From Desulfolutivibrio sulfodismutans DSM 3696 (GTDB lineage: Bacteria > Desulfobacterota > Desulfovibrionia > Desulfovibrionales > Desulfovibrionaceae): a DNA stretch of 64,000 bases. Positions 34,206 to 43,927 of this stretch are shown piece after piece. The position numbers and the translations under genes were made by a program. The notes beneath the pieces were generated by a model, which saw only the letters and a program-made list of their open reading frames with translations, was not told the DNA's origin and did no database searches. The stretch lies in contig NZ_CP045504.1 in assembly GCF_013376455.1 (NCBI RefSeq), positions 868,001 through 932,000 on the forward strand. The letters run 5' to 3'. Position 1 is the first letter of the stretch; every line of letters begins with the position of its first letter.

Positions 34206-35231
34206 TCAACCCTGGTAGAACACATGGTCAAGCTCCGCCCTGGCCTGAATTTTCTTCTCGTGGACCAATGTCGTGACGGCCCGCGAGATGTCGTCCTCGG
34301 GCAGTCCGAGGGCGACGGAAAGCTGCTTCACGGTCTGGGGCCTGCGCCCAAGCGACGCGGCCACCCGGGCCATGGTCTCCTCCGGATCGGCCGCTGGCCG
34401 GGACGGCGCCCCCGCCAGGGCGGCAGTGGCCACCCGGGAACGCAGGGCCGCCGGGCCGTGCCCCATGTCGCCACCTGATACGGCCGCGCCCAGGACGGCC
34501 CGAAAACGGGCCAGGGTGTCCGGCGGGGCGGCCTGGGCCGTGGCATAGGCCCCGGGCCGGGTCATGGTCACCACGTCCACCCGGTCGGGCCGCAGTTCCC
34601 GGCAAAAATCGGTGAGCGCGTCCAGATTTTCCGCCGTGTCGTTGATCCCGCCGACGAGCAGGATCTCAAGGCAGAGGCGGCCGGAATACTCCGAACGGAA
34701 ATCCAAAAGCCCCTGGCGGATGGCCGACAGGGACAGGTCGGGATGCGGGCGGTTGAGCGCGGCGAACTCCCCGGGAACCAGGGTGTCCATGGAGGGCAAA
34801 ACGATGTCAGCCAGGGCCAGACGCCTGCGAACCGCCGCCTGGGACAAAAGGCTCGAGTTCGTCAGGACAGCCACTGGCACGCCGGGAAAGATCTCCCGGC
34901 ACCCGGTGATGATCAGGTCCATGTCGGTATTGAGGCACGGCTCCCCAAGCCCGCCGAGGGTGACCACATCGAACGCGGGCGGCATGGAGGCGGCGAACGC
35001 GGACAGTTCCCCGAGCAGGCGCTTGGCCGGAACATACGGCTTCTGGGCCAGGGTCAGGGCGTCGGTGGCTCCCACTTCGCAATAGAGACAGTCGAAGGAA
35101 CAGATTCTCGCGCCCAAAAGGTCGAGGCCCAGGGACAGGCCAAGGCGGCCGGATCGCACCGGACCAAAAACGTACTTGAAAATGTCTTTTTCTCTCCCGC
35201 GTGTTCGTTGTCCCGCAATGCATCTTGACAC
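34206..35231 (-). CDS. Radical SAM protein with C-terminal winged helix
   Basis: A 341-residue protein. FGPVRSGRLGLSLGLDLLG followed by CSFDCLYC (Cx3Cx2C) gives the [4Fe-4S]-AdoMet site, with GGLGEP supporting the AdoMet fold. This N-terminus matches the COG0731 group related to wyosine-type Fe-S oxidoreductases. Residues from about 275 look like a winged helix (QTVKQLSVALGLPEDDISRA), so it may act on nucleic acid or regulate. The GTG start at 35231 is the only usable start. Divergent from trmI, with a 55-bp gap. Confidence 0.85.
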   Translation of the reverse strand: MSRCIAGQRTRGREKDIFKYVFGPVRSGRLGLSLGLDLLGARICSFDCLYCEVGATDALTLAQKPYVPAKRLLGELSAFAASMPPAFDVVTLGGLGEPCLNTDMDLIITGCREIFPGVPVAVLTNSSLLSQAAVRRRLALADIVLPSMDTLVPGEFAALNRPHPDLSLSAIRQGLLDFRSEYSGRLCLEILLVGGINDTAENLDALTDFCRELRPDRVDVVTMTRPGAYATAQAAPPDTLARFRAVLGAAVSGGDMGHGPAALRSRVATAALAGAPSRPAADPEETMARVAASLGRRPQTVKQLSVALGLPEDDISRAVTTLVHEKKIQARAELDHVFYQG

Positions 35232-35286
35232 GGCGGGCCGCTTGAGGACAACTGTTTCTTTTTAGCAAAAATTCCAGGGGGAAACA

Positions 35287-36282
35287 ATGCTGACACCCGG
35301 AGATTTGATACTGCTGGTCAGCCCCAAGGGCAAGCAATATCTGCGCAAATTCGATCCAGAAGCAAAACTGCACACCCAGGACGGGGTGATCGACCTGTCC
35401 CAGGTCGCCCAGGCCGGCTACGGCGGGGTCATCGCCTCCCATATGGGGAGCCTGTACCGCGTCCTGCGGCCGTCCACCTACCAGCTCATCAAGGGGGTCA
35501 AACGCTCCACCCAGATCATGTATCCCAAGGAAATCGGCTACGTGCTCCTAAAGCTCGGCATCGGTCCCGGAACGCGGGTGGTGGAGGCCGGCAGCGGCTC
35601 GGGCGGCCTGACCACGGCCCTGGCCTACCAGGTGGGCGACACCGGGCGGGTCTATACCTTCGAGCGACGTCCGGAGTTCTACGAGCTTTCGGGGAAAAAC
35701 CTGGAGGCGGCGGGCCTGTCCCACCGGGTGACCCGCTACAACCACGACATCCTCCAGGGGTTCGCCCCGGAGGGCATGGTTCCGGGCGATCCGGCCAGCG
35801 ACCCGTCCGGGGCCGACGCCCTGTTCCTTGACGTGCGCACCCCCTGGGACCATCTGGAGCAGGTCGCCGCCGTGGTCTGTCCGGGCGCGCCCGTGGGATT
35901 TCTTTTGCCCACCACCAATCAGATCTCGGATCTGTTGCGGGGCCTGGAAACCGCGCCCTTCGAGGATGTGGAGGTGCTGGAGATCCTGGTGCGGCGCTAC
36001 AAGCCGGTGGCCGACCGGCTGCGGCCCGAGGACCGCATGGTGGCCCACACGGGCTTCCTGATCTTCGCCCGCCATGCCGGAACACCGTTCACCGGAAGCA
36101 TTCCGGTGCTGGATCGGGTGCGCCGCGCCCAGGAAAATCCGGACGACGACGGCCCCCCCGCCCCTGGCGCGAACGCTACGCCCCATGCCCCCGGCACATC
36201 CGGTCCGGCCGCACCCGCTCCGCCGCCGTCGGCCACCGATCCGACCGCTTCCGATCCGCCGCCGTCGGGCGCCGACGCATAA
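35287..36282 (+). CDS. trmI: tRNA (adenine-58-N1) methyltransferase
   Basis: A 331-residue enzyme that makes m1A58 in the T loop of tRNA. The N-terminal domain has SPKGKQYLRKF and HTQDGVIDLS, and the Rossmann domain has VVEAGSGSGGLTTAL (AdoMet site) and DALFLDVRTPW. These are the hallmarks of bacterial TrmI, which works as a tetramer. The last 55 residues are a Pro/Ala-rich low-complexity tail beyond the usual length. It starts behind CAGGGGG. Confidence 0.9.
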   Translation: MLTPGDLILLVSPKGKQYLRKFDPEAKLHTQDGVIDLSQVAQAGYGGVIASHMGSLYRVLRPSTYQLIKGVKRSTQIMYPKEIGYVLLKLGIGPGTRVVEAGSGSGGLTTALAYQVGDTGRVYTFERRPEFYELSGKNLEAAGLSHRVTRYNHDILQGFAPEGMVPGDPASDPSGADALFLDVRTPWDHLEQVAAVVCPGAPVGFLLPTTNQISDLLRGLETAPFEDVEVLEILVRRYKPVADRLRPEDRMVAHTGFLIFARHAGTPFTGSIPVLDRVRRAQENPDDDGPPAPGANATPHAPGTSGPAAPAPPPSATDPTASDPPPSGADA

Positions 36283-36429
36283 CGGGGCGAATGCGGGGGC
36301 GACGCGTAAGGCTTGCCAGGAAGTGCTTTTTTTGGTTCATTGCACCGACCAGTCGCCTTTCTCCTGTCTCATTGCGACATGACCCCGCTACTCATGCACA
36401 ACATGGCCCGCACGGCAGACAGGACTTTC

Positions 36430-37641
36430 ATGCGAAAATCTCAAAAGGTACCTGCTTGTTGTCTGTCGAGCACGGACGTTCCCGCCGAGCAGACGCTTCG
36501 CCGGGAACTTGAACGCAATAAAAACGAGCATCGCCAGTTTCTGGAAACGCTGTTCTCCGCCATCCCCAGCCCGTTGTATTATAAGGATACCCAAGGCCGC
36601 TACCTGGGATGCAACACGGCCTTCGAGGCGCTTATCGGGAGACCCAGGCAGGAAATTCTCGGCCAAACCGCGTTCGAGCTCTATCCTCCGGATCACGCCG
36701 CCATCTATGACGCCCATGACCGCCGGGTCTTTCTCGAAAACACCCCCGAACGCTATGAGGCGCAACTGCGCGACGCCGCCGGGGGCGATCATCACGTGAT
36801 CCTGAGCAAGGCCCCCTTCACCTCCGCCGACGGCCAGGTGCTCGGTCTGGTGGGCGTCGTGACGGACATCACCGTGCAAAAACGCCTGGAGGCGGATCTG
36901 CGCCGGGCCAGGGACGAGGCCGAGGCCGCAAACGCGGCCAAGACCGCCTTTTTGACCAACATGAGCCACGAGTTGCGCACCCCCCTCAACGGCATCATGG
37001 GCATGACCGAACTGCTTTTGTCCGAAACGCCCGACCCCCAGAAGGCCGAATCCCTGCAGATCATCCGCGACGCCTGCGAGCGGCTGACGGACATGGTCAA
37101 CGACCTGCTGACCCTGTCCACCCTGATAAGCGCCCCCCCGGCAGGCCATCGTGCGGATTTCGACGTCCGCGAGGCGCTGTCCCCGCTTTTCGTCTGGTTG
37201 GGCCGCGAAGGGGAAAAAAAGGGCCTTGCGGTCACGACCCGCATCGCCCGGGAGGTTCCCCGCGCGGTGACCGGCGACATGGACCGGTTCCGGCAGGTGA
37301 TCCTGAATCTGCTGGAAAACGCCCTGCGGTTCACCCCTGCCGGGGAGATCAAGGTCTTCGTCGGCATCGGCCCGGATGCCGCGCCGCCAGGGGAAGTCCT
37401 GCTCGTGACCCGCGTCTCGGACACCGGGGTGGGCATCGCCCCGGAGAAGCGTGAGTCCGTGTTCGAGGATTTCGTCCTGGCCGAGGACATCCTGACCAAA
37501 CGCTTCGGCCGTACGGGCATGGGCCTTTCCATCTCCCGGCGGCTGGCCCGGTCCATGGGCGGCGACGTCACCGTGGAGAGCACGCCCGGACAGGGCAGCG
37601 TGTTCACCTTCGAGGCCCGCCTGCCCCTGGCGAGCCCCTGA
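36430..37641 (+). CDS. PAS-domain sensor histidine kinase
   Basis: A 403-residue cytoplasmic kinase. A PAS domain spans about 35-145 (SAIPSPLYYKDTQGRYLGCN). HisKA has the phosphorylated His in NMSHELRTPLNGIMG, and HATPase_c follows with N box LNLLENALRF, G1 DTGVGIA, the F box region and G2 GMGLSIS. It has no membrane segment. I prefer ATG 36430 with AGGA seven bases upstream; ATG 36379 is an in-frame alternative. No response regulator is adjacent, so it is an orphan kinase. Confidence 0.9.
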   Translation: MRKSQKVPACCLSSTDVPAEQTLRRELERNKNEHRQFLETLFSAIPSPLYYKDTQGRYLGCNTAFEALIGRPRQEILGQTAFELYPPDHAAIYDAHDRRVFLENTPERYEAQLRDAAGGDHHVILSKAPFTSADGQVLGLVGVVTDITVQKRLEADLRRARDEAEAANAAKTAFLTNMSHELRTPLNGIMGMTELLLSETPDPQKAESLQIIRDACERLTDMVNDLLTLSTLISAPPAGHRADFDVREALSPLFVWLGREGEKKGLAVTTRIAREVPRAVTGDMDRFRQVILNLLENALRFTPAGEIKVFVGIGPDAAPPGEVLLVTRVSDTGVGIAPEKRESVFEDFVLAEDILTKRFGRTGMGLSISRRLARSMGGDVTVESTPGQGSVFTFEARLPLASP

Positions 37642-37818
37642 ACCCGTCAGGAAGGCGCCTCCACGCCCGGCCCGCCCCCCTTCCGGGAAAGCCCCTAACC
37701 CCGCGTCCGTTCGCCCTTCTTTTCTTATCTTGCTTTTTTGCGGCGAGAGGGTTAATTGACCCGTTTTTTAAGCTAGAATCCATAAAACCCCTTTTTCGTC
37801 TGCCATGAGGAGTCGCCG

Positions 37819-39084
37819 ATGACCCGCAAGGACCGCACCGAGGGCATCTACAGCCGTCGCGAGGTGCTCGATGAATCCGAGCGCCGCCAATATTACCAGA
37901 TCCAGATCAAGGATCTTCTGACCTATGCCTACCGGTATTCCGAGGACGTCAAAAAACGCTTCGACCGGGCCCAGTTCCAGGTGGGCAAGTTCAAGACCCT
38001 CTCGGACCTCAAACATATCCCCATCCTCAAGAAAAAAGAGCTCATCTTTTTGCAGTCCATGGGACCGCGCCTGGGCGGCCTGTTGACCAAGGACATGGGC
38101 GAACTGCGGCGCATCTTCCTGTCGCCCGGCCCCATCTTCGATCCCGAAGACCGCGACGAGGATTATTGGGGATGGACCGAGGGCTTCTACGCCTCGGGAT
38201 TCCGCTCCGGCGACCTGGTCCAGGTGACCTTCAACTACCACCTGACCCCGGCCGGGCTCATGTTCGAGGAGCCCCTGCGAAACTTGGGCTGCGCCGTGGT
38301 GCCCGCCGGTCCCGGCAATTCCACCACCCAGCTTGAGATCATGCAGAAGCTGCGGGTCACCGGCTACGTGGGCACCCCCTCCTACCTCATGCACCTGGCC
38401 CAAAAGGGCGAGGAGGCGGGGCTCAACCTGCGCAAAGACCTGTATATGGAAGTGGCCTTCGTCACCGGGGAAAAGTTCTCGGAAAAACTGCGGGCCAACC
38501 TGGAAAAGAAATTCGACATCATCATGCGCCAGGGCTACGGCACGGCCGACGTGGGATGCGTGGGCTACGAGTGCTTCCACAAGACGGGCCTGCACATCGC
38601 CAACCGGGCCTTCGTGGAGATCTGCCATCCCGACACGGGCATCCCGCTCAAGGACGGCGAGGTGGGCGAGATCGTGGTCACGGCCTTCAACAAGACCTAT
38701 CCCCTCATCCGCCTGGCCACCGGGGACTTGTCCTACATCGAGCGCGCCCCCTGCGCCTGCGGCCGCACCTCGCCGCGCCTGGGCAACATCGTGGGCCGCG
38801 TGGACACCACCGCCCGCATCAAGGGCATGTTCGTCTACCCGCACCAGGTGGAACAGGTGATCAGCCGCTTCGAGGAGATCAAACGCTGGCAGATCGAGGT
38901 CACCAACCCCGGCGGCATCGACGAAATGAATCTGGTCATCGAGGCCAGCAACTTCAAGCGCGAAGAAGACCTGCTGCACAAGTTCCGGGAGCGGATCAAA
39001 CTGCGCCCCTCCTTGACCGTGCTCGTGCCCGGCACCCTGCCGCCGCAGATCCGGCCCATCGAGGACAAACGCAAGTGGGATTAG
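37819..39084 (+). CDS. Phenylacetate-CoA ligase-like adenylate-forming enzyme
   Basis: A 421-residue member of the PaaK family, which activates an aromatic or related acid as acyl-AMP and transfers it to CoA. RQGYGTADVGCVGYEC holds the adenylation region, TGDLSYIERAPCACGR the late TGDL motif with a CxC-containing loop typical of PaaK, and GRVDTTARIKGMFVYPHQVE the hinge to the C-terminal domain. The early SPGP segment replaces the usual Ser/Thr-Gly P-loop, which is less canonical. Substrate cannot be told. Strong ribosome site AGGAGTC before ATG 37819. Monocistronic. Confidence 0.85.
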   Translation: MTRKDRTEGIYSRREVLDESERRQYYQIQIKDLLTYAYRYSEDVKKRFDRAQFQVGKFKTLSDLKHIPILKKKELIFLQSMGPRLGGLLTKDMGELRRIFLSPGPIFDPEDRDEDYWGWTEGFYASGFRSGDLVQVTFNYHLTPAGLMFEEPLRNLGCAVVPAGPGNSTTQLEIMQKLRVTGYVGTPSYLMHLAQKGEEAGLNLRKDLYMEVAFVTGEKFSEKLRANLEKKFDIIMRQGYGTADVGCVGYECFHKTGLHIANRAFVEICHPDTGIPLKDGEVGEIVVTAFNKTYPLIRLATGDLSYIERAPCACGRTSPRLGNIVGRVDTTARIKGMFVYPHQVEQVISRFEEIKRWQIEVTNPGGIDEMNLVIEASNFKREEDLLHKFRERIKLRPSLTVLVPGTLPPQIRPIEDKRKWD

Positions 39085-39164
39085 CGCCGCGTCCCGCATT
39101 CGACGCCCTTTGCCGCGCCGTGGCCCCGGTCTTCCCGTTCGGGAACGCCGGGGACGGGCGGCGG

Positions 39165-40424
39165 ATGATCAAAGCCCGCCTCCCGGCCCGCATGTTCCGG
39201 CTGGCGGGTTTTTTATCGCTTTTCGCGCTTTTTCTGGCCGGATGCGCCGGAAAATCCGCCACCCCGCGCCCGCAGGCCCTGGCGGACACGCCGGGCGGCT
39301 TCGCCGCCAAGGCCGGGGCCGTGGGGCAGGGAACCTTCCTTGACCGCACCGGCCGCCCCCTGGCCGGAAACGACCTGTCCCGGGCAGTCGCCCCATACGA
39401 CTACATCCTGGTGGGCGAATCCCACCCCAGCGCCTGCGACCATGCGGCCCAGGCCGCCGTGTTGGCCGCGCTCCTTGACGCCGGAAAGCGTCCGGCCATC
39501 GGCCTTGAGATGGTGGACGTCTCCCGCCAGGACATGCTTGCCGCCTTTCACGCCGGAAAGCTGGCCGTGGCCGACCTGCCCCGGGCCCTGGACTGGGAAA
39601 AAAACTGGGGATTCTCCTTCTCCCTGTACGCCCCGATTTTCGAACTGGCCGCCCGGCACGGCCTGCCGGTCTACGCCCTGAACCTGCCGTCGGAACTGGC
39701 CCGGCGGGCCGGGGCGCGCGGCGTCACCTCCTTAAGCCCGTCGGAAAACGCCCTTTTGCCCGGGCAGATCCTCCCGGCAGGCGAGAGAGCCACGCAACGC
39801 CTGACCGCATTTTTCGCCGAGCACGCGGCCATGATGCCGAAGTCAAAGGCCTCTCCGGCAGGCGAACCTTCCGAAGCCGCCAGGGAAAGGCTGCACTCTT
39901 TCCTGACGGTCCAGGCCCTGTGGGACACCCAGATGGCCTTTGCGGCCGTGGCCGCCCATGCCCGAAGCGGCCGCCCGGCATTGATCCTGGCTGGCGGCGG
40001 ACATGTGGAATTCGGGGACGGCATTGCCGCCCGCATCCGCCGCCTGGACCCGGACGCGGCCATCCTGACCATCATGCCCTGGCGCGGCGGCCTTGATCCG
40101 GAACCGGAAGAGGCCGATCTCTTTTTCTACTGTCCCCTGGTCTTCCAAAGCCGACTGGGGTTTTCCCTGGAGATGGCCGAAACGGGGGGGAAGTCGCCCT
40201 CCCCGGCCCTGGTGACCGCCGTGACGCCGGGCTCCCGGGCCGAGACCGCCGGAGTGTTGCCCGGCGACGCCATCGTCTCGGTGGCTGGCAGGCCGGTGAG
40301 TTCCCTGTTGGACCTGCACAAGGCGGCCATGGACGCCGGACGGGAGAAAATCCCCTTGCGCCTGACCGTGCTTCGGGGCGGCGAGTCCCTGGACATCGCC
40401 GTCGAGCTGCCTAAACGGCCGTGA
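39165..40424 (+). CDS. ChaN-family lipoprotein with C-terminal PDZ domain
   Basis: A 419-residue lipoprotein. The signal ends in the lipobox LAGC (Cys27). Residues about 60-300 match the ChaN/EreA haem-binding fold: YILVGESHPSACDHAAQ, AIGLEMVDVSRQD and ILAGGGHVEFGDG. The C-terminal 90 residues are a PDZ domain (VTAVTPGSRAETAGVLPGDA). ChaN proteins are tied to iron or haem handling at the outer membrane; the PDZ fusion suggests recruitment of a protein partner. The start is ATG 39165; the frame is open far upstream but without conserved sequence. Confidence 0.85.
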   Translation: MIKARLPARMFRLAGFLSLFALFLAGCAGKSATPRPQALADTPGGFAAKAGAVGQGTFLDRTGRPLAGNDLSRAVAPYDYILVGESHPSACDHAAQAAVLAALLDAGKRPAIGLEMVDVSRQDMLAAFHAGKLAVADLPRALDWEKNWGFSFSLYAPIFELAARHGLPVYALNLPSELARRAGARGVTSLSPSENALLPGQILPAGERATQRLTAFFAEHAAMMPKSKASPAGEPSEAARERLHSFLTVQALWDTQMAFAAVAAHARSGRPALILAGGGHVEFGDGIAARIRRLDPDAAILTIMPWRGGLDPEPEEADLFFYCPLVFQSRLGFSLEMAETGGKSPSPALVTAVTPGSRAETAGVLPGDAIVSVAGRPVSSLLDLHKAAMDAGREKIPLRLTVLRGGESLDIAVELPKRP

Positions 40425-40496
40425 ACCGCCAAGCCGCGCGCCTGCGCCGTGGCCTCCCGGCCCGCACGGCAGCACAAACCGACCCCCACACCGCAC

Positions 40497-41330
40497 ATGC
40501 CCGAACTGCCTGAAGTGGAAACCATCGCCCGGGGGCTTGCTCCCGGCCTCACAGGCCGAACCGTGGCCGACGCCCGCTTTTTGTGTCCCACGGTGCTGGC
40601 CGACTGCCCCTGCGGCGACGTTTTTCGCGACGGCGTCCGTGGCCGCCGCATCCGGGCCGTGCGCCGCCGGGCCAAGCTGCTCCTCCTCGATCTGGACCCG
40701 GCTCCGGGCCGGACGGACGCCGCCCATCTGGCCGTGCATCTCAAGATGACCGGACGGTTGTGGATCGGCGAGGCCGCCAGCGAGCCACTCAGGCATACCC
40801 GCTTCCAGCTTTTTTTGGACAACGGGCAGGCCCTTTTCTTCCAAGATCAGCGCCGTTTCGGCAACTGCCGCCTGCTGGCCGATCTCGCCTCCTGGCCTTT
40901 TTACGCCGCCCTGGGGCCGGAGCCCCTGGAGACCGATCCCAAGATCCTGGCCGCGCGGCTCGGGAAAAAGACCGCCCGCATCAAGGCCCTTTTGCTCGAC
41001 CAGACCGTGGTGGCCGGGGTGGGCAACATCTACGCCGACGAAACCCTCTTCCTGGCGGGCATCCGCCCGGACGCCCGGGCCTGCGACCTCTCCCCGGCCC
41101 GGCGCAAAAAACTCTTCGCCGTCCTGCAACAGGTGCTGACCCGGGCCATCGCCGCCGGGGGCAGCACCATCCGCGACTACCGCACCCCGGAGGGCCTGGA
41201 AGGCGGCTTCCAGAACGACTTTGCGGTCTACGGCCGGGGAGGCGAACCCTGTCCGACCTGCGGCACGCCCCTTGCCGTCGCCAAGGTGGCCGGGCGGACC
41301 TCCACGTATTGCCCCCGGTGCCAGGGGTGA
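40497..41330 (+). CDS. mutM: Formamidopyrimidine-DNA glycosylase
   Basis: A 277-residue bifunctional glycosylase that removes 8-oxoguanine. It begins MPELPEVETIARGL, where mature Pro1 is the nucleophile and Glu2 the acid. The H2TH domain includes GVGNIYADETLF, and the C-terminal zinc finger is CPTCGTPL...CPRC. The start is fixed by Pro at position 2. An in-frame upstream extension exists but would destroy the catalytic N-terminus. Confidence 0.97.
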   Translation: MPELPEVETIARGLAPGLTGRTVADARFLCPTVLADCPCGDVFRDGVRGRRIRAVRRRAKLLLLDLDPAPGRTDAAHLAVHLKMTGRLWIGEAASEPLRHTRFQLFLDNGQALFFQDQRRFGNCRLLADLASWPFYAALGPEPLETDPKILAARLGKKTARIKALLLDQTVVAGVGNIYADETLFLAGIRPDARACDLSPARRKKLFAVLQQVLTRAIAAGGSTIRDYRTPEGLEGGFQNDFAVYGRGGEPCPTCGTPLAVAKVAGRTSTYCPRCQG

Positions 41331-41385
41331 CTTGTCCGGCCGTCGGGGCTACCATGCGCCGCCGCGCCGGTCGTCCCCGGCCGCC

Positions 41386-42939
41386 ATGCCTATGAACGAA
41401 CACGCCAAACAGATCGCCAAGGACGTCTCCATCGTCGGAGGCGCGACCCTCGTCAGCCGCATCCTGGGCTTTTTCCGGGATGTGATCCTGGCCTCCGTGC
41501 TTGGCGCGGGCGTGTACGCCGACGCCTTCTACGTGGCCTTGCGTCTGCCCAACATGCTTCGGAGGCTCTTCGCCGAGGGCTCCATGACCATGGCCTTCGT
41601 GCCCGTGTTTTCAAACCTGCGCGAGACCGAGGGCGATCAGGCGGCCTTCGCCATGGCCCGTTCGGCCCTGGTCTGGCTGCTCGGCATCCTGTCGGCCGTC
41701 ACCGCCCTGGCCATCTTTTTCGCCGACCCCGTCACCCGGCTCATCGCCCCGGGGTTTGCCTCCAAACCCGAACTGTTCGCCCTGACCGTGGATCTGGTGC
41801 GCATCGTCTTCCCCTACATCATCCAGATCTCGGCCGTGGCCCTGTGCATGGGCGTGCTCAATTCCATGGGCCATTTCCTGGCCCCGGCCCTGGCCACATC
41901 GGAGCTCAACACGGCCATCATCCTGGGGGCCGGAGTGGCCTGGGTCTTCGGCCTGGACCCGGCCTACACCCTGGCCTGGTCCGTGCTGGCGGGCGGTTTC
42001 GGGCAGTGGTCCATGCAGCAGCCGTGGATGCGCAAATACGGGTTTCGCTGGCGCGGCCCCTTCCGGCTCAAAGACCCAGGCGTCATCAAGATGGCCAAGC
42101 TCATGATCCCCACGACCTTCGGCGCGGCGGTCTACCAGCTCAACATCCTTTTGGGCACCCTCCTGGCCTCCTACCTTCCCGTGGGCAGCGTCTCCTACCT
42201 GTACTACGCCGACCGGCTGGTGCAGTTCCCCCTGGGGATCTTCGGGGTGGCCATCGGCACCGTGGCCCTGCCGAGCCTGTCCCGGCTGGCCACGGGCGGG
42301 CGCATGGAGGAATACACCTCCACCCTGGCCGCCTCCCTGCGGCTGACCCTTTTCATCAGCCTGCCGTCCACGGCGGGGCTTATCGCCCTGGCCCATCCCA
42401 TGGTCGCGGTGCTCTTCGGCCGGGGGGCGTTTTCCCCCGAGGCCGAGGCCGCCACCTCCGCCGCCCTGGTGGCTTTCACCGTGGGACTTCCGGCCTTTGC
42501 CTGCGTGCGGCCGCTTTTTTCGGCCTACTACGCCCTCTCGGACACCAAGACCCCGGCCGTGACCGCCGCCGTGTGCCTGGCGGCCTACGCCGCCACGGGC
42601 TATGGCCTCATGGGCTCCATGGGCCATGTGGGCCTGGCCCTGGCCACCTCCGTGTCCTCGTGGCTCAATGTGCTCATCCTGTGGTTCATGCTGCGCAAAA
42701 AAATCGGTCCCTTTTTCCCCCTGGACAAAACCCTGGCCGTAAGCCTTGGTCTGAGCCTGTGCATCGGCGCGGCCGCCTATGCGCTGTCCGGCTTTCCCGT
42801 CCTGTCCCTGGTCCTGATCCTGCCCCTGGCCGCCGCCTACATGGCCGTCAGCGCCCTTTTCGGGGTGGAGGAGGCCCGGATGGCGACCGGACTGGCCAAG
42901 CGCCTCGTCCCCCGACGGTTCCATAAAAAAACATCGTAA
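41386..42939 (+). CDS. murJ: Lipid II flippase MurJ
   Basis: A 517-residue integral membrane protein with about 14 helices, of the MviN/MurJ family that moves lipid II across the inner membrane. GGATLVSRILGFFRDVILAS, RLPNMLRRLFAEGS and QFPLGIFGVAIGTVALPSLS are signature stretches with the conserved arginines. It follows mutM by 55 bases. ATG 41392 is a second possible start. With pbpC and the amidase it adds to the cell-wall genes of the window. Confidence 0.96.
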   Translation: MPMNEHAKQIAKDVSIVGGATLVSRILGFFRDVILASVLGAGVYADAFYVALRLPNMLRRLFAEGSMTMAFVPVFSNLRETEGDQAAFAMARSALVWLLGILSAVTALAIFFADPVTRLIAPGFASKPELFALTVDLVRIVFPYIIQISAVALCMGVLNSMGHFLAPALATSELNTAIILGAGVAWVFGLDPAYTLAWSVLAGGFGQWSMQQPWMRKYGFRWRGPFRLKDPGVIKMAKLMIPTTFGAAVYQLNILLGTLLASYLPVGSVSYLYYADRLVQFPLGIFGVAIGTVALPSLSRLATGGRMEEYTSTLAASLRLTLFISLPSTAGLIALAHPMVAVLFGRGAFSPEAEAATSAALVAFTVGLPAFACVRPLFSAYYALSDTKTPAVTAAVCLAAYAATGYGLMGSMGHVGLALATSVSSWLNVLILWFMLRKKIGPFFPLDKTLAVSLGLSLCIGAAAYALSGFPVLSLVLILPLAAAYMAVSALFGVEEARMATGLAKRLVPRRFHKKTS

Positions 42940-42952
42940 AAGGACACCCGCC

Positions 42953-43657
42953 GTGACCACCCTTGAAATCGCCATTGCCTTTTTGACCCTGGCAGGCCTT
43001 GAAATCGTGCTCGGCATCGACAACATCGTCTTTATCGCCATCATCACCAACAACCTGCCCGACGCCATACAATCCAAGGCCCGCAAGATCGGCCTGCTTC
43101 TGGCCATGGGCACGCGCATCGCGCTGCTCTTCGCCATCACCTGGGTCATGCGCCTGACCGCGCCGCTTTTTACGATCATGGAGCTGACCCTGTCCGGCCG
43201 CGATCTGATCCTGCTCGCCGGCGGGCTTTTTCTCATCGCCAAGTCCACCTTCGAAATCCACGACAAGATCGAACACCGGCCCCACGAGGAACACGCCGCC
43301 CGAAAGGCCCTGACCTTCCGCTCGGCCGTGACCCAGATCGCCCTTTTGGACATCATCTTCTCCCTGGATTCGGTCATCACCGCCGTGGGCATGGTGGGGC
43401 AGATAGGGATCATGGTCTCGGCCGTCGTCGCGGCGGTCCTGGTCATGATGGTCTTCGCCGACACGGTCAGCCGCTTCGTGCATCGCCACCCCACCATCCA
43501 GATGCTGGCCCTGTCGTTTCTGATCCTCATCGGGGTGTTCCTGGTGGCCGAGGGCCTGGGCAAGCACATCGACCGGGGCTACATCTACTTCGCCATGTTT
43601 TTCTCGCTTTTAGTGGAATTTTTGAACATGCGGATGCGCAAGACCCAGGCGTCGTAG
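42953..43657 (+). CDS. TerC-family membrane protein
   Basis: A 234-residue protein with about seven membrane helices. LEIVLGIDNIVFIAII and ALLDIIFSLDSVITAVGM carry the paired aspartates typical of TerC/Alx proteins, which are linked to tellurite resistance and to manganese or calcium handling. The GTG start at 42953 follows AAAGGACACC by five bases. It is 13 bases after murJ, so they probably share a transcript. Confidence 0.9.
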   Translation: MTTLEIAIAFLTLAGLEIVLGIDNIVFIAIITNNLPDAIQSKARKIGLLLAMGTRIALLFAITWVMRLTAPLFTIMELTLSGRDLILLAGGLFLIAKSTFEIHDKIEHRPHEEHAARKALTFRSAVTQIALLDIIFSLDSVITAVGMVGQIGIMVSAVVAAVLVMMVFADTVSRFVHRHPTIQMLALSFLILIGVFLVAEGLGKHIDRGYIYFAMFFSLLVEFLNMRMRKTQAS

Positions 43658-43707
43658 GGGAGTTGGGCAGGGGGAAGCCTGCGGCGGACCCGGACGACCG
43701 GGTGGAA

Positions 43708-43753
43708 GGGAGGCCTCCGGCGGCCAAGGGACTTAAAACCCCTTGGAACCCCC
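43708..43753. repeat. Second intergenic repeat family, copy 1
   Basis: GGGAGGCCTCCGGCGGCCAA followed by GGG, a short AT-rich loop and CCCCTTGGAACCCCC. The ends pair as a hairpin (CCAAGGG with CCCTTGG). The same unit occurs at 57979-58021 after another unrelated gene. The adjacent stretch 43672-43706 contains a diverged second unit (GGGGGAAGCCTGCGGCGG). Confidence 0.75.
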
Positions 43754-43927
43754 AAACGGGGGCCAGAGACCGGACGGCTTCCTGACGATGGCTGATGATC
43801 CGGGACGGACAGGCCGGGCGACGGGTTTGCGCACGGCGCGGCAGGCAGGCCCGAGCGAAGCGACGCATGGCCTGACGCCGCGCCATGCCGCAGGCCCCGA
43901 GCCCGGCCGACCAAACGAATATCCGAG

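Noticed and set aside
38556-39164. Upstream extension of the ChaN lipoprotein
   Set aside because: It overlaps the CoA ligase gene in another frame and would bury the signal peptide.
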